Of a stretch of 64,000 nucleotides of DNA, positions 10,575-22,149 are shown piece after piece. Under the pieces are notes generated by a model, which worked only from the letters and a program-made list of their open reading frames with translations, was not told the DNA's origin and ran no database searches. A program made the position numbers and the translations under genes. Position 1 is the stretch's first letter, and each line of letters opens with the position of its first letter. Source of the DNA: Staphylococcus simulans (GTDB taxonomy: Bacteria; Bacillota; Bacilli; Staphylococcales; Staphylococcaceae); NCBI RefSeq assembly GCF_002994445.1, contig NZ_MRZJ01000002.1:264448-328447 (forward strand), in the 5' to 3' direction.

Positions 10575-11228
10575 GTGGGTCAAAAAATTAATCCAATCGG
10601 ACTTCGTGTTGGTGTCATCCGTGATTGGGATGCAAAATGGTATGCTGAGAAAGATTTCTCAACTTTACTACACGAAGATTTAAGAATCCGTAAGTTCATC
10701 GATAACGAATTAAAAGAAGCGTCAGTTTCTCACGTAGAAATCGAACGTGCTGCTAACCGCATCAACATCGCAATCCACACTGGTAAACCAGGTATGGTAA
10801 TTGGTAAAGGCGGTTCAGAAATTGAAAAACTTCGTAACAAATTAAACAATTTAACAAACAAACGTGTACACATTAACGTGATTGAAATCAAAAAAGTTGA
10901 TTTAGATGCTCGCTTAGTTGCTGAGAACATCGCACGTCAATTAGAAAACCGTGCTTCATTCCGTCGTGTACAAAAACAAGCTATTACAAGAGCTATGAAA
11001 CTAGGAGCTTTAGGTGTTAAAACTCAAGTTTCAGGTCGTTTAGGCGGAGCTGATATCGCTCGTGCTGAACAATATTCAGAAGGAACTGTTCCACTTCACA
11101 CATTACGTGCTGACATTGATTACGCACATGCTGAAGCTGATACAACATACGGTAAACTTGGTGTTAAAGTATGGATCTATCGTGGAGAAGTTCTTCCTAC
11201 TAAGAACAATAGTGAAGGAGGAAAATAA
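10575..11228 (+). CDS. rpsC: 30S ribosomal protein S3
   Basis: 217 residues. S3 helps form the mRNA entry channel and its helicase activity. It has a type II KH domain with the [17 protein letters not shown] loop near residues 69-85 and the conserved [21 protein letters not shown] segment. The start is GTG 10575 after AAGGAGGG. Only two bases separate it from rplP, whose ribosome site lies inside its 3' end. Confidence 0.97.
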   Translation: MGQKINPIGLRVGVIRDWDAKWYAEKDFSTLLHEDLRIRKFIDNELKEASVSHVEIERAANRINIAIHTGKPGMVIGKGGSEIEKLRNKLNNLTNKRVHINVIEIKKVDLDARLVAENIARQLENRASFRRVQKQAITRAMKLGALGVKTQVSGRLGGADIARAEQYSEGTVPLHTLRADIDYAHAEADTTYGKLGVKVWIYRGEVLPTKNNSEGGK

Positions 11229-11230
11229 TA

Positions 11231-11665
11231 ATGTTGCTACCAAAACGCGTTAAATATCGTCGTCAACATCGTCCAAAAACTACAGGACGTTCTAAAGGCG
11301 GTAACTTTGTAACATTTGGTGAGTATGGTTTACAAGCAATCACAACGTCTTGGATCACATCTCGTCAAATCGAATCTGCTCGTATTGCGATGACTCGTTA
11401 TATGAAACGTGGCGGGAAAGTTTGGATTAAAATCTTCCCTCATACACCTTATACTAAAAAACCTTTAGAAGTACGTATGGGTGCTGGTAAAGGTGCAGTT
11501 GAAGGCTGGATCGCAGTAGTTAAACCAGGTAGAATCTTATTTGAAGTTGCAGGCGTGTCAGAAGAAGTTGCACGTGAAGCATTACGTTTAGCAAGTCACA
11601 AACTTCCAGTTAAAACTAAGTTTGTAAAACGTGAAGAATTGGGTGGTGAATCAAATGAAAGCTAA
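11231..11665 (+). CDS. rplP: 50S ribosomal protein L16
   Basis: 144 residues. L16 positions A-site tRNA near the peptidyl transferase centre and is the site of evernimicin-type resistance changes. [14 protein letters not shown] at the start and [11 protein letters not shown] are diagnostic. The end overlaps the rpmC start by 11 bases. Confidence 0.98.
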   Translation: MLLPKRVKYRRQHRPKTTGRSKGGNFVTFGEYGLQAITTSWITSRQIESARIAMTRYMKRGGKVWIKIFPHTPYTKKPLEVRMGAGKGAVEGWIAVVKPGRILFEVAGVSEEVAREALRLASHKLPVKTKFVKREELGGESNES

Positions 11666-11864
11666 GGAAATTAGAGACTTAACCACTTCAGAAATCGAAG
11701 AGCAAATCAAATCTTCAAAAGAAGAACTTTTTAACCTACGCTTTCAGTTAGCTACAGGACAATTAGAGGAAACTGCACGTATTCGTACAGTGAGAAAAAC
11801 AATCGCACGTCTAAAAACTGTTGCTCGTGAAAGAGAAATTGAACAAAGTAAGGCTAATCAATAA
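11655..11864 (+). CDS. rpmC: 50S ribosomal protein L29
   Basis: 69 residues, a small alpha-helical protein by the tunnel exit beside L23. ATG 11655 ([10 protein letters not shown]) is the family start; an earlier in-frame ATG at 11631 lies well inside rplP. The 11-base overlap with rplP and the GGTGG ribosome site inside rplP point to translational coupling. Confidence 0.95.
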
Positions 11865-11888
11865 TAATTGAAAGAGGAGGTTACAAAA

Positions 11889-12152
11889 GTGAGCGAAAGA
11901 AATGATCGTAAAGTTTATGTAGGTAGAGTCGTATCAGACAAAATGGACAAAACTGTAACTGTACTTGTAGAGACTTACAAAACTCATAAATTATATGGTA
12001 AACGAGTAAAATATTCTAAAAAATATAAAACTCATGATGAAAACAATTCAGCTAAATTAGGAGACATCGTTAAGATTCAAGAAACTCGTCCTTTATCAGC
12101 AACAAAACGTTTTCGTTTAGTAGAAATTGTTGAAGAATCAGTAATTATTTAA
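11889..12152 (+). CDS. rpsQ: 30S ribosomal protein S17
   Basis: 87 residues. S17 is an OB-fold primary binder of 16S rRNA. The GTG at 11889 ([22 protein letters not shown]) follows AGAGGAGG; the in-frame upstream start at 11868 precedes that ribosome site and is rejected. Contains the family [21 protein letters not shown] segment split over the beta-loop. Confidence 0.96.
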
Positions 12153-12177
12153 TCATTAATAGATAAGGGAGGTTTAA

Positions 12178-12549
<372 letters not shown>

Positions 12550-12581
12550 TTTTAAATAATAAAATCTAAGGAGGTGCCCAC

Positions 12582-12899
12582 ATGCATATCAAGAAAGGTG
12601 ACAACGTAATCGTTATCTCAGGTAAAGATAAAGGTAAAACAGGTGTTGTACAAGCAACAGAACCTAAAAAAGACCGTGTCGTTGTGGAAGGTGTCAACAT
12701 CATTAAAAAGCACCAAAAACCGACTCAATTTAACCCAGAAGGTGGAATCTTAGAAACTGAAGCAGCAATTCATGTTTCTAACGTACAATTATTGGACCCT
12801 AAAACAAATGAACCAACTCGTGTAGGTTACAAATTTGTTGATGGTAAAAAAGTTCGTATCGCTAAAAAATCAGGCGAAGAAATCAAATCTAATAATTAA
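12582..12899 (+). CDS. rplX: 50S ribosomal protein L24
   Basis: 105 residues. L24 initiates 50S assembly by binding the 5' end of 23S rRNA. The KOW motif ([18 protein letters not shown]) occupies residues 6-23. AAGGAGGTG lies before ATG 12582. Confidence 0.97.
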   Translation: MHIKKGDNVIVISGKDKGKTGVVQATEPKKDRVVVEGVNIIKKHQKPTQFNPEGGILETEAAIHVSNVQLLDPKTNEPTRVGYKFVDGKKVRIAKKSGEEIKSNN

Positions 12900-12924
12900 T
12901 AACTAGTTGAAAGGAGGATCCACT

Positions 12925-13464
12925 TTGAGCCGTTTAAAAGAAAAATTCAATACTGAAGTTACTGAGAACTTAATGAAAGAATTCAATTACAGTTCAGTAA
13001 TGGAAGTACCTAAAATCGATAAAATCGTTGTGAACATGGGTGTAGGTGACGCAGTTCAAAACTCTAAAGTATTAGATAATGCTGTTGAAGAGTTAACATT
13101 AATCACTGGTCAAAAACCATTAATCACAAAAGCTAAAAAATCAGTAGCAACATTCCGTTTACGTGAAGGTATGCCAATCGGAGCAAAAGTTACACTTCGC
13201 GGTGAAAGAATGTATGAATTCCTAGATAAATTGATCTCAGTATCATTACCACGTGTACGTGACTTCCACGGTGTTTCTAAGAAAGCATTTGATGGACGCG
13301 GCAACTACACATTAGGTGTTAAAGAACAATTAATTTTCCCAGAAATCGATTATGATAAAGTAAGTAAAGTAAGAGGAATGGATATCGTTATTGTTACAAC
13401 TGCTAACACAGACGAAGAAGCTCGTGAATTGTTAACTCAATTCGGTATGCCATTTCAAAAGTAA
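12925..13464 (+). CDS. rplE: 50S ribosomal protein L5
   Basis: 179 residues. L5 binds 5S rRNA and contacts P-site tRNA. The start is TTG 12925 ([12 protein letters not shown]), 179 residues being the usual staphylococcal length; AAGGAGG is correctly spaced from it, while the upstream in-frame ATG at 12907 precedes that site. Confidence 0.96.
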   Translation: MSRLKEKFNTEVTENLMKEFNYSSVMEVPKIDKIVVNMGVGDAVQNSKVLDNAVEELTLITGQKPLITKAKKSVATFRLREGMPIGAKVTLRGERMYEFLDKLISVSLPRVRDFHGVSKKAFDGRGNYTLGVKEQLIFPEIDYDKVSKVRGMDIVIVTTANTDEEARELLTQFGMPFQK

Positions 13465-13490
13465 GCTCTAATATAAAGGAGGCTAATTAA

Positions 13491-13676
13491 GTGGCTAAAA
13501 AATCAATGGTTGCAAAACAAGCTAAAAAGCAAAAATTCCCAGTTCGCGAATATACTCGCTGTGAACGCTGTGGCCGTCCACATTCTGTATACCGCAAATT
13601 TAAATTATGCCGTATCTGTTTCCGTGAATTAGCTTACAAAGGCCAAATCCCTGGCGTTCGTAAAGCTAGCTGGTAA
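13491..13676 (+). CDS. rpsN: 30S ribosomal protein S14, zinc-binding type Z
   Basis: 61 residues. The short zinc form of S14 is shown by the four-cysteine ribbon CERC...CRIC at residues 24-43. Many Firmicutes keep a second, zinc-free paralog elsewhere under Zur control. The start is GTG 13491 behind AAGGAGG. Confidence 0.97.
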   Translation: MAKKSMVAKQAKKQKFPVREYTRCERCGRPHSVYRKFKLCRICFRELAYKGQIPGVRKASW

Positions 13677-13708
13677 TTAAAGAGAGTCTTGAAAGGAGGC
13701 AACAATCT

Positions 13709-14107
13709 ATGACAATGTCAGATCCAATCGCAGATATGCTAACTCGTGTAAGAAACGCAAACATGGTGCGTCATGAAAAAATCGAGTTGCCTGCGTCAAA
13801 TATTAAAAAACAAATCGCTGAAATCCTTAAAAATGAAGGTTTCATCAAAAACGTTGAGTTCGTAGAAGACGATAAACAAGGTGTTTTACGTTTATTCCTT
13901 AAATATGGTCAAAACAACGAACGCGTTATCACAGGCTTAAAACGTATTTCTAAACCAGGTTTACGTGTTTATGCTAAAGCTGAAGAAGTACCTAAAGTAT
14001 TAAACGGTTTAGGTATTGCATTAGTATCAACTTCTGAAGGTATTTTAACTGACAGAGAAGCAAGAAAACGTAATGTAGGCGGAGAAGTACTAGCATACGT
14101 TTGGTAA
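13709..14107 (+). CDS. rpsH: 30S ribosomal protein S8
   Basis: 132 residues. S8 is a primary 16S rRNA binder and in other bacteria is the spc-operon translational repressor. [16 protein letters not shown] and the C-terminal [20 protein letters not shown] are diagnostic. Two methionines (MTM) start the protein; the first, 13709, matches the ribosome site AAAGGAGG. Confidence 0.97.
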   Translation: MTMSDPIADMLTRVRNANMVRHEKIELPASNIKKQIAEILKNEGFIKNVEFVEDDKQGVLRLFLKYGQNNERVITGLKRISKPGLRVYAKAEEVPKVLNGLGIALVSTSEGILTDREARKRNVGGEVLAYVW

Positions 14108-14132
14108 TAAATAATTAAGGAGGTGCCCGTAA

Positions 14133-14669
14133 ATGAGCCGTGTAGGTAAGAAAATCATTGAAATTCCTAGTGATGTAACAGTAGACATCAAAGGTAATGT
14201 TATTACAGTTAAAGGTCCTAAAGGTGAATTAACTAGAACTTTTGACGATAGCATGACTTATAAACAAGAAGACAACACATTAGAAGTTGTTCGTCCATCT
14301 GATTCTCAAAAAGATAGAACAGTTCACGGAACAACTCGTGCGTTAATTAACAATATGGTACAAGGTGTTTCTAAAGGCTACGAAAAAACTTTAGAAATGA
14401 TCGGTGTAGGTTACCGTGCACAATTGCAAGGTAAAAACTTAGTTCTTAACGTTGGTTACTCTCACCCAGTTGAATTCATTCCAGAAGAAGGAATCACATT
14501 CACAGTTGAGAAAAACACAACAGTTAAAGTAGAAGGTATTTCTAAAGAACAAGTTGGTGCTACAGCTTCTAAAATCCGTGCCGTAAGACCACCAGAACCT
14601 TATAAAGGTAAAGGTATCCGTTACCAAGGCGAATATGTTCGTCGTAAAGAAGGTAAAACTGGTAAATAA
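14133..14669 (+). CDS. rplF: 50S ribosomal protein L6
   Basis: 178 residues, two repeated alpha/beta domains, near the factor-binding site of the 50S subunit. [12 protein letters not shown] and the C-terminal [21 protein letters not shown] are diagnostic. L6 changes can confer aminoglycoside or fusidic-acid tolerance in staphylococci; none can be judged here. AGGAGGTG precedes the start. Confidence 0.97.
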   Translation: MSRVGKKIIEIPSDVTVDIKGNVITVKGPKGELTRTFDDSMTYKQEDNTLEVVRPSDSQKDRTVHGTTRALINNMVQGVSKGYEKTLEMIGVGYRAQLQGKNLVLNVGYSHPVEFIPEEGITFTVEKNTTVKVEGISKEQVGATASKIRAVRPPEPYKGKGIRYQGEYVRRKEGKTGK

Positions 14670-14701
14670 TAAATAACTCTCTAAAGAAAGGAGAATAAAG
14701 C

Positions 14702-15064
14702 ATGATCAGCAAAATTGATAAAAATAAAGTACGCTTAAAAAGACATGCACGTGTACGTACGAACTTATCAGGTACATCTGAAAAACCTCGTTTAAACGTA
14801 TATCGTTCAAACAAACACATCTATGCACAAATCATTGATGATTCAAAAGGCGTAACTTTAGCTCAAGCATCAACTCAAGATAAAGATTTCGAAAACGAAA
14901 CTGGTTCAAAAGTTGAATTATCTGCCAAAGTGGGCGAAGCAATCGCTAAAAAAGCAGTTGATAAAGGTATCACTGCAATCGTCTTCGACCGTGGAGGTTA
15001 CTTATACCATGGACGTGTTAAAGCATTAGCAGATGCAGCACGTGAAAATGGCTTAGAATTTTAA
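14702..15064 (+). CDS. rplR: 50S ribosomal protein L18
   Basis: 120 residues. L18 binds 5S rRNA with L5. The basic N-terminus ([15 protein letters not shown]) and [21 protein letters not shown] are the family marks. AAAGGAG precedes ATG 14702. Confidence 0.97.
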   Translation: MISKIDKNKVRLKRHARVRTNLSGTSEKPRLNVYRSNKHIYAQIIDDSKGVTLAQASTQDKDFENETGSKVELSAKVGEAIAKKAVDKGITAIVFDRGGYLYHGRVKALADAARENGLEF

Positions 15065-15085
15065 TCATAAAAGGAGGGACAATTA

Positions 15086-15586
15086 ATGGCTCGCAGAGAT
15101 GAAGAAAACAAAGAATTTGAAGAACGCGTTGTTACGATTAACCGTGTTGCGAAAGTTGTAAAAGGTGGACGTCGTTTCCGTTTCACAGCATTAGTAGTTG
15201 TTGGAGACAAAAATGGTCGTGTTGGATTCGGTACAGGTAAAGCACAAGAGGTGCCTGAAGCGATCAAAAAAGCAGTAGAAGCTGCTAAAAAAGAATTAGT
15301 ATCTGTTAACCGTGTAGAAGGTACTACTCCACACACTATTACTGGTCAGTTCGGATCAGGAAGTGTATTATTGAAACCAGCAGCACCTGGTACTGGTGTT
15401 ATCGCCGGTGGACCAGTTCGTGCCGTATTAGAATTAGCAGGTATCACTGATATCTTAAGTAAGTCATTAGGTTCAAACACACCAATTAACATGGTTCGTG
15501 CGACAATTAATGGTTTAGAAAATCTAAAAAGTGCTGAAGAAGTTGCGAAATTACGCGGCAAATCAGTAGAAGAATTATACAATTAA
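15086..15586 (+). CDS. rpsE: 30S ribosomal protein S5
   Basis: 166 residues. S5 lines the mRNA entry tunnel and affects fidelity; changes in its loop give spectinomycin resistance. [25 protein letters not shown] sequence near residues 20-40 is that loop and looks normal. S5 double-stranded-RNA-binding-like N-domain is followed by a ribosomal S5 C-domain ([22 protein letters not shown]). AAAGGAGGG precedes ATG 15086. Confidence 0.97.
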   Translation: MARRDEENKEFEERVVTINRVAKVVKGGRRFRFTALVVVGDKNGRVGFGTGKAQEVPEAIKKAVEAAKKELVSVNRVEGTTPHTITGQFGSGSVLLKPAAPGTGVIAGGPVRAVLELAGITDILSKSLGSNTPINMVRATINGLENLKSAEEVAKLRGKSVEELYN

Positions 15587-15602
15587 GGAGGGAAAATAAA
15601 TA

Positions 15603-15788
15603 ATGGCTAAATTACAAATTACCCTCACTCGCAGTGTTATCGGTCGTCCAGAAACACAACGTAAAACTGTTCAAGCGTTAGGTTTGAAAAAAACTAACTC
15701 TTCAGTAGTAGTTGAAGACAACGATGCAATCCGTGGCCAAATCAACAAAGTAAGCCACTTAGTAAAAGTTGAAGAAGTAAACGCATAA
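15603..15788 (+). CDS. rpmD: 50S ribosomal protein L30
   Basis: 61 residues, small single-domain protein of the 50S subunit. [26 protein letters not shown] start and [10 protein letters not shown] are the family marks. AAGGAGGG lies 12-18 bases upstream. Confidence 0.97.
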   Translation: MAKLQITLTRSVIGRPETQRKTVQALGLKKTNSSVVVEDNDAIRGQINKVSHLVKVEEVNA

Positions 15789-15816
15789 TCAGATAAAATT
15801 ATAAGGAGGTGCCGTA

Positions 15817-16257
15817 ATGAAATTACATGATTTACATCCAGCAGAAGGATCACGTAAAGTCCGCAACCGTGTAGGCCGTGGTGCTGCTACAGGTAATGGT
15901 AAAACAAGTGGACGTGGTCAAAAAGGTCAAAAAGCACGTTCAGGTGGTAAAGTAAGACCAGGTTTCGAAGGTGGTCAATTACCATTATTCCGTCGTTTAC
16001 CTAAACGCGGTTTCACTAACATCAACCGTAAAGAATATGCTGTAGTGAACTTAGACCAATTAAACCGTTTTGATGAAGGTACAGAAGTAACTCCTGAACT
16101 ATTAATCGAAACTGGCGTAGTAAAAAATGCTAAAGCGGGTATCAAAGTATTAGGTAATGGTTCTTTAGAGAAAAAGTTAACAGTTAAAGCACAAAAATTC
16201 TCTGCATCTGCAGCTGAAGCAATTGATGCTAAAGGTGGAGCACACGAGGTGATCTAA
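15817..16257 (+). CDS. rplO: 50S ribosomal protein L15
   Basis: 146 residues. L15 is a late 50S assembly protein with an extended glycine- and arginine-rich N-terminal arm ([20 protein letters not shown]) that threads into 23S rRNA. Its TAA stop shares the A with the secY start, so secY is probably translated by reinitiation. Confidence 0.97.
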   Translation: MKLHDLHPAEGSRKVRNRVGRGAATGNGKTSGRGQKGQKARSGGKVRPGFEGGQLPLFRRLPKRGFTNINRKEYAVVNLDQLNRFDEGTEVTPELLIETGVVKNAKAGIKVLGNGSLEKKLTVKAQKFSASAAEAIDAKGGAHEVI

Positions 16258-17549
16258 TGTTTGACACATTCGTAGACTTCTTCAAAACTAAAGAAGTTCG
16301 AAACAAGATCTTTTTTACGCTCGCAATGCTTGTAATATTTAAAATAGGTACTTATATACCGGCGCCTGGAGTTAATCCAGCAGCGTTTGAAAGTCAACAA
16401 GGTTCTCAAGGTGTCACTGATCTGTTGAATACATTCGGTGGGGGAGCCTTGAAGAACTTTTCCATTTTTGCAATGGGGATTATGCCCTACATCACTGCTT
16501 CCATCGTAATGCAGTTATTGCAAATGGATATAGTTCCTAAGTTTACAGAATGGGCCAAACAAGGTGACGTTGGTCGTAAGAAATTGAATAACGTCACACG
16601 TTACTTTGCAATCATCTTGGCATTCATCCAATCAATTGGGATGGCATTCCAATTCAATAACTATCTAAAAGGTGCATTGATCGTAGATCCGTCACCTATG
16701 AGTTATTTGTTAATTGCAATTGTATTAACAGCAGGAACAGCTTTCTTACTTTGGTTAGGTGAACAGATAACCCAATACGGTGTAGGTAATGGTATTTCAA
16801 TTATTATCTTCGCTGGTATTCTGTCAACGTTGCCGTCATCACTGATTCAGTTCTACCAACAAGCTTTTGTAGGACAAAGTGATACGACTATGGCATGGTT
16901 GCAAGTTGCAGCATTAATCATTGGTTTGATTTTACTGACAATGGGTGCTGTGTACGTACTTCAAGCTGTTCGTAAAATACCTATTCAATATGCGAAGAAG
17001 CAAACAGCTCAGCGTTTAGGTCGAAATGCAACTTACTTGCCGTTGAAAGTTAACTCAGCAGGGGTTATCCCGGTTATCTTTGCTATGGCATTCTTCTTGT
17101 TACCAAGAACATTAACAATGTTCTTCCCTAAAGCAGACTGGGCTCAGCAAATTGCCAATACAGCCAATCCATCAAATAATATCGGAATGGTAATTTACAT
17201 TATCTTGATCATTGCATTCACTTATTTCTATGCATTCGTTCAAGTTAATCCTGAGAAAATGGCTGACAATCTTAAGAAGCAAGGCAGCTACGTACCGGGT
17301 ATCAGACCTGGTGAACAAACTAAAAAGTATATTACTAAAGTTTTATATCGTTTAACTTTTGTAGGTTCTATTTTCTTAGCAGCAATTGCAATCTTACCGA
17401 TTCTTGCTACTAAATTTATGAACTTGCCGCAATCGATTCAAGTCGGCGGTACAAGCTTGTTGATTGTTATCGGTGTTGCTATCGAGACAATGAAAAGCTT
17501 GGAAGCACAAGTTAATCAAAAAGAATATAAAGGCTTTGGTGGTAGATAA
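16257..17549 (+). CDS. secY: Preprotein translocase subunit SecY
   Basis: 430 residues, ten membrane helices. SecY forms the protein-conducting channel with SecE and SecG and works with SecA. Marks include the plug region after helix 1, [15 protein letters not shown] in helix 2, and the cytoplasmic loop [13 protein letters not shown] between helices 8 and 9, the SecA/ribosome contact. The start overlaps rplO by one base with GAGGTG inside rplO. The accessory SecY2 is not here. Confidence 0.97.
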   Translation: MFDTFVDFFKTKEVRNKIFFTLAMLVIFKIGTYIPAPGVNPAAFESQQGSQGVTDLLNTFGGGALKNFSIFAMGIMPYITASIVMQLLQMDIVPKFTEWAKQGDVGRKKLNNVTRYFAIILAFIQSIGMAFQFNNYLKGALIVDPSPMSYLLIAIVLTAGTAFLLWLGEQITQYGVGNGISIIIFAGILSTLPSSLIQFYQQAFVGQSDTTMAWLQVAALIIGLILLTMGAVYVLQAVRKIPIQYAKKQTAQRLGRNATYLPLKVNSAGVIPVIFAMAFFLLPRTLTMFFPKADWAQQIANTANPSNNIGMVIYIILIIAFTYFYAFVQVNPEKMADNLKKQGSYVPGIRPGEQTKKYITKVLYRLTFVGSIFLAAIAILPILATKFMNLPQSIQVGGTSLLIVIGVAIETMKSLEAQVNQKEYKGFGGR

Positions 17550-17556
17550 TTTGTAG

Positions 17557-18216
<660 letters not shown>

Positions 18217-18404
18217 TTCAACATTGCTGCTTGTATGTTGAATGAAGGCAGTCTAACATTGTTTGTCTCTCAGCCTAACGAATTTTGAGTGACATATTAA
18301 CGATAATGATTCCCAAATTTTGTTCAACGATTTGATACAAGTGCAGTATGTCTAACATTTTCCAATAGACATTAACTAATAATGCAAAAGGGGGAATTGT
18401 TCTA
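18217..18404 (+). other. 188-base gap between adk and infA with hairpins
   Basis: TTCAACAT (18217-18224) pairs with ATGTTGAA (18235-18242) right after the adk stop. There is no U-run, so read-through to infA is likely. The rest is AT-rich with no open reading frame that has a ribosome site. A separate infA promoter may lie here, but I cannot point to a convincing -35/-10 pair. Confidence 0.35.
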
Positions 18405-18623
18405 ATGGCAAAACAAGATGTAATTGAATTAGAAGGTACAGTATTAGATACTTTACCAAATGCAATGTTTAAAGTAGAATTAGAAAATGGTCATGAAATT
18501 TTAGCACACGTTAGTGGTAAAATCAGAATGAATTATATTCGTATTCTACCTGGCGACAAAGTAACAGTAGAAATGTCTCCGTATGATTTAACACGCGGAA
18601 GAATCACTTATCGTTATAAATAA
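18405..18623 (+). CDS. infA: Translation initiation factor IF-1
   Basis: 72 residues, an OB-fold protein that binds the 30S A site during initiation. The sequence is canonical ([40 protein letters not shown]). AAGGGGGAA precedes ATG 18405. Confidence 0.98.
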
Positions 18624-18770
<147 letters not shown>

Positions 18771-18792
18771 TAAAAGAGAGGTGTAAAATAAT

Positions 18793-19158
18793 ATGGCACG
18801 TATTGCAGGAGTCGATATTCCACGCGAAAAACGCGTTGTAATTTCATTAACTTATATTTACGGTATTGGTAAATCAACTGCTGAAAAAATCATTGAAGAA
18901 GCAGGAGTTTCACCACAAACTCGTACTAACGAATTAACAGACGATGAATTAGCACGTATCCGTGAAGTTGTAGATGGCTACAAAGTAGAAGGTGACTTAC
19001 GTCGTGAGCAAAACTTAAACATCAAACGTTTAATGGAAATCTCTTCTTACCGTGGTATCCGTCACCGTCGTGGCTTACCAGTTCGCGGTCAAAAGACTAA
19101 AAACAATGCTCGTACTCGTAAAGGCCCAGTTAAAACTGTAGCTAACAAGAAAAAATAA
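18793..19158 (+). CDS. rpsM: 30S ribosomal protein S13
   Basis: 121 residues. S13 in the 30S head contacts P-site tRNA and forms intersubunit bridges with L5. [15 protein letters not shown] and the C-terminal [20 protein letters not shown] are diagnostic. First gene after rpmJ in the alpha part of the cluster. Confidence 0.98.
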   Translation: MARIAGVDIPREKRVVISLTYIYGIGKSTAEKIIEEAGVSPQTRTNELTDDELARIREVVDGYKVEGDLRREQNLNIKRLMEISSYRGIRHRRGLPVRGQKTKNNARTRKGPVKTVANKKK

Positions 19159-19180
19159 TAGGTAAAGGAGGAAAATTTTA

Positions 19181-19570
19181 ATGGCACGTAAACAAGTATC
19201 TCGTAAACGCAGAGTGAAAAAGAATGTTGAAAACGGTGTAGCTCACATTCGTTCAACTTTCAACAATACAATCGTAACAATTACTGATGAATTCGGTAAT
19301 GCATTATCATGGTCATCAGCAGGTGCACTTGGTTTCAAAGGTTCTAAAAAATCTACACCATTCGCAGCTCAAATGGCTTCTGAAACAGCATCAAAAACAG
19401 CTATGGAACATGGCTTGAAAACTGTAGAAGTAACAGTTAAAGGACCTGGCCCAGGCCGTGAATCAGCTATCCGTGCATTGCAATCAGCAGGTTTAGAAGT
19501 AACAGCTATCAGAGACGTTACTCCAGTACCTCATAACGGTTGCCGTCCGCCAAAACGTCGTCGCGTATAA
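19181..19570 (+). CDS. rpsK: 30S ribosomal protein S11
   Basis: 129 residues. S11 shapes the platform next to the E site and Shine-Dalgarno helix. [20 protein letters not shown] and [19 protein letters not shown] are the family marks. AAGGAGGA precedes ATG 19181. Confidence 0.98.
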   Translation: MARKQVSRKRRVKKNVENGVAHIRSTFNNTIVTITDEFGNALSWSSAGALGFKGSKKSTPFAAQMASETASKTAMEHGLKTVEVTVKGPGPGRESAIRALQSAGLEVTAIRDVTPVPHNGCRPPKRRRV

Positions 19571-19608
19571 TATTATTGTTAAGAAATGTTATTTTCCGAA
19601 GATCACTA

Positions 19609-19627
19609 AGATAAGAAGTATCTTATA
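19609..19627 (+). other. Small hairpin before rpoA
   Basis: AAGATA and TATCTT pair around AGAAG in the 88-base rpsK-rpoA gap. No U-run follows. It could influence rpoA translation or mRNA processing; function unknown. Confidence 0.3.
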
Positions 19628-19658
19628 AGTCGACGTAACCAAGGAGGATATGTAAATA

Positions 19659-20603
19659 ATGATAGAAATTGAAAAACCTAGAATTGAGACAATTGAAATT
19701 AGTGAAGATGCTAAATTCGGTAAGTTTGTTGTTGAACCACTAGAACGTGGCTATGGCACTACGCTAGGAAACTCCTTACGTCGTATCCTACTATCTTCAT
19801 TGCCAGGTGCAGCCGTTAAATACATCGAGATTGAAGGAGTTTTACACGAATTCTCTGCAATTGATAACGTAGTAGAAGATGTATCTACAATCATTATGAA
19901 TATTAAGAAACTTGCTCTTAAAATTTATTCTGAAGAAGATAAAACTTTAGAAATCGATGTTAAAGATGAAGGCGAAGTAACAGCAGCTGACATTACTCAC
20001 GACAGTGATGTTGAAATTTTAAACCCAGAGCTTAAAATTGCTACAGTTGCTAAAGGTGGACACTTAAAAATCCGTCTTGTTGCGAATAAGGGTAGAGGTT
20101 ACGCATTAGCTGAACAAAATAATACTAGTGATTTACCAATTGGTGTTATCCCGGTTGACTCTTTATACTCACCAGTTGAAAGAGTAAACTATACAGTTGA
20201 AAACACTCGTGTAGGTCAAAGCAGTGACTTTGATAAATTAACTTTAGATGTATGGACTGATGGATCAATCACTCCGCAAGAGTCAGTTTCATTAGCAGCA
20301 AAAATTATGACTGAACACTTGAACATCTTTGTTGGACTCACTGATGAAGCTAAAAACGCTGAAATCATGATTGAAAAAGAAGAAGATCAAAAAGAAAAAG
20401 TACTTGAAATGTCTATTGAAGAATTAGACTTATCAGTACGTTCTTATAACTGTCTAAAACGTGCAGGCATCAACAGTGTTCAAGAATTGGCTGACAAATC
20501 TGAAGCAGATATGATGAAAGTACGTAATTTAGGTCGTAAATCTTTAGAAGAAGTAAAATATAAACTCGAAGACTTAGGTTTAGGTCTTAGAAAAGAAGAT
20601 TGA
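19659..20603 (+). CDS. rpoA: RNA polymerase subunit alpha
   Basis: 314 residues. The N-terminal domain (residues 1-230) dimerises and nucleates polymerase assembly, with [16 protein letters not shown] as the hallmark. After a charged linker rich in E and K, the C-terminal domain (about residues 245-310; [14 protein letters not shown], then [11 protein letters not shown]) binds UP elements and activators. AAGGAGGA precedes ATG 19659. Confidence 0.98.
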   Translation: MIEIEKPRIETIEISEDAKFGKFVVEPLERGYGTTLGNSLRRILLSSLPGAAVKYIEIEGVLHEFSAIDNVVEDVSTIIMNIKKLALKIYSEEDKTLEIDVKDEGEVTAADITHDSDVEILNPELKIATVAKGGHLKIRLVANKGRGYALAEQNNTSDLPIGVIPVDSLYSPVERVNYTVENTRVGQSSDFDKLTLDVWTDGSITPQESVSLAAKIMTEHLNIFVGLTDEAKNAEIMIEKEEDQKEKVLEMSIEELDLSVRSYNCLKRAGINSVQELADKSEADMMKVRNLGRKSLEEVKYKLEDLGLGLRKED

Positions 20604-20619
20604 TAAAGGAGGTTAACTC

Positions 20620-20988
20620 ATGGGTTACAGAAAATTAGGTCGTACATCTGATCAACGTAAAGCAATGTTACGCGACTTAGCGACATCATTAATCGTTAAC
20701 GAGCGCATTGAAACTACTGAAGCTCGCGGTAAAGAATTACGCGGTGTAGTTGATAAATTAATCACTTTAGGTAAAAAAGGCGATTTAGCTTCTCGTCGTC
20801 AAGCAGCTAAAATCGTTCGTGATGTTCAAATCCAAAACGAAGATGGTACTACACAAACAGCTTTACAAAAATTATTCGGTGAAATTGCTCCACGTTACAC
20901 AGAACGTCAAGGCGGTTACACTCGTGTACTTAAAGCAGGTCCACGTCGCGGTGACGGTGCTGAATCAGCAATTGTCGAATTAGTTTAA
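20620..20988 (+). CDS. rplQ: 50S ribosomal protein L17
   Basis: 122 residues, the short bacterial form, near the tunnel exit. [20 protein letters not shown] is diagnostic. It is the last gene of the ribosomal supercluster and is followed by a long structured 3' region with two terminators. Confidence 0.98.
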   Translation: MGYRKLGRTSDQRKAMLRDLATSLIVNERIETTEARGKELRGVVDKLITLGKKGDLASRRQAAKIVRDVQIQNEDGTTQTALQKLFGEIAPRYTERQGGYTRVLKAGPRRGDGAESAIVELV

Positions 20989-21150
20989 TCAAAGCATAAC
21001 TTGAAACCAAGTAACGATGGTAAGTAGAAGCACACGATGAGAACATTGTGCGCTTATCATTGTACAAATAAACACACTGACTATATGAATATATAAAGCA
21101 AATGAGTGCAACGATAATGTTTGCCACATACAAATATTGTCTAGCTCAGA
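20989..21150 (+). other. Structured 3' region after rplQ
   Basis: No gene is seen. GCACACGATG (about 21029-21038) pairs with CATTGTGCGC (about 21043-21052) with one mismatch. The rest is AT-rich. Conserved RNA elements downstream of rplQ have been described in some Firmicutes (L17 downstream element), but I cannot confirm membership. Confidence 0.35.
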
Positions 21151-21226
21151 GTGCCCCATTCAAAGAACTTAATAGATTTTAAAGCGTGAACTCAATTAAT
21201 GAATGGGGTGCGCGCTTTTTTATTTT
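21151..21226 (+). terminator. Terminator of the ribosomal supercluster
   Basis: GCCCCATTCA (21153-21162) pairs with TGAATGGGGT (21200-21209) around a 37-base loop, and GCGCGC then a T-rich run follow. An alternative AAAGCG/CGCGCTTT helix shares the 3' arm. Confidence 0.65.
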
Positions 21227-21227
21227 G

Positions 21228-21263
21228 AAACCCCTGTTGCGGTAAAGACGTGAAGGGGTTTTT
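21228..21263 (+). terminator. Second terminator before ecfA1
   Basis: AACCCCT (21229-21235) pairs with AGGGGTT (21254-21260), followed by TTTTT. It backs up the first terminator and separates the ecf operon from the ribosomal cluster. Confidence 0.75.
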
Positions 21264-21339
21264 CTCATACACTTGCATATACACACTAGTTATATTCATG
21301 TACAATGATAGAGTGAAATCAATCAGAAGGGACAGAGGC

Positions 21340-22149
21340 ATGTTGAATACTGAACAAATACTTGAATTTGATGATGTATCATTTCAATATCAGGGTGACG
21401 AGTGGTTTACATTAAAACATATCTCTTTTTCTATCCCTAAAGGTAAGTGGACATCGATCGTCGGACATAATGGATCAGGAAAGTCGACCATCGCTAAATT
21501 AATGATGGGTATGATGGACTACCAAGAGGGTGAAATACGTTATAATGGACAGTTGATGACATCTGAGAATCTGTATGACATCCGAAAAAATATTGGTATC
21601 GTATTTCAGAATCCTGAAAACCAATTTGTAGGTTCGACTGTTCAGTATGATGTGGCATTTGGTCTTGAAAACTTAGCAGTGTCATATGAGCAAATGCACG
21701 AGGATGTAGCACAAGTTTTAAAAGAGGTACAAATGTATGCACAACGTAATCATGAGCCGCAAGCACTCTCTGGCGGCCAGAAACAGCGTGTTGCGATTGC
21801 AGGTGTACTTGTTTTAAGTCCTGAACTGATTATCTTAGACGAGGCAACATCTATGCTTGATCCTGAAGGTAAACAATCGTTGATGCAGCTGGTGAGACAT
21901 TTGAACGAAGCACGCAATGTAACGATTGTATCAATTACGCATGATTTAACAGAGACTTTGGATTCAGATTATATGATTGTAATGAATCGCGGTGAAGTGC
22001 ACGAAAAAGGCACACCAGAAGCAATCTTTAAGAAAGGAGCATCATTAGCTGAAATAGGCTTGGACTTGCCGTTTTCAATGCGGATTAATTCGTTATTAGG
22101 CAATCCATCTGAGTTTCTGACTTATGATGAGTTGGTAGCACGTTTATGA
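21340..22149 (+). CDS. ecfA1: ECF transporter ATPase EcfA1
   Basis: 269 residues. One of two ATPases of the shared energy-coupling-factor module that powers uptake of vitamins and metal ions through interchangeable S-components encoded elsewhere. Walker [10 protein letters not shown], signature LSGGQKQR, and Walker [14 protein letters not shown] are all present. ATG 21340 ([15 protein letters not shown]) gives the usual staphylococcal length; longer in-frame extensions to 21250 run into the terminator. The stop overlaps the ecfA2 start (ATGA). Confidence 0.95.
   Translation: MLNTEQILEFDDVSFQYQGDEWFTLKHISFSIPKGKWTSIVGHNGSGKSTIAKLMMGMMDYQEGEIRYNGQLMTSENLYDIRKNIGIVFQNPENQFVGSTVQYDVAFGLENLAVSYEQMHEDVAQVLKEVQMYAQRNHEPQALSGGQKQRVAIAGVLVLSPELIILDEATSMLDPEGKQSLMQLVRHLNEARNVTIVSITHDLTETLDSDYMIVMNRGEVHEKGTPEAIFKKGASLAEIGLDLPFSMRINSLLGNPSEFLTYDELVARL

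Noticed and set aside
18290..18320. Fur-like half site AACGATAATGATTCCC before infA
   Set aside because: Only one half of the palindrome is present and no iron role is known for infA.
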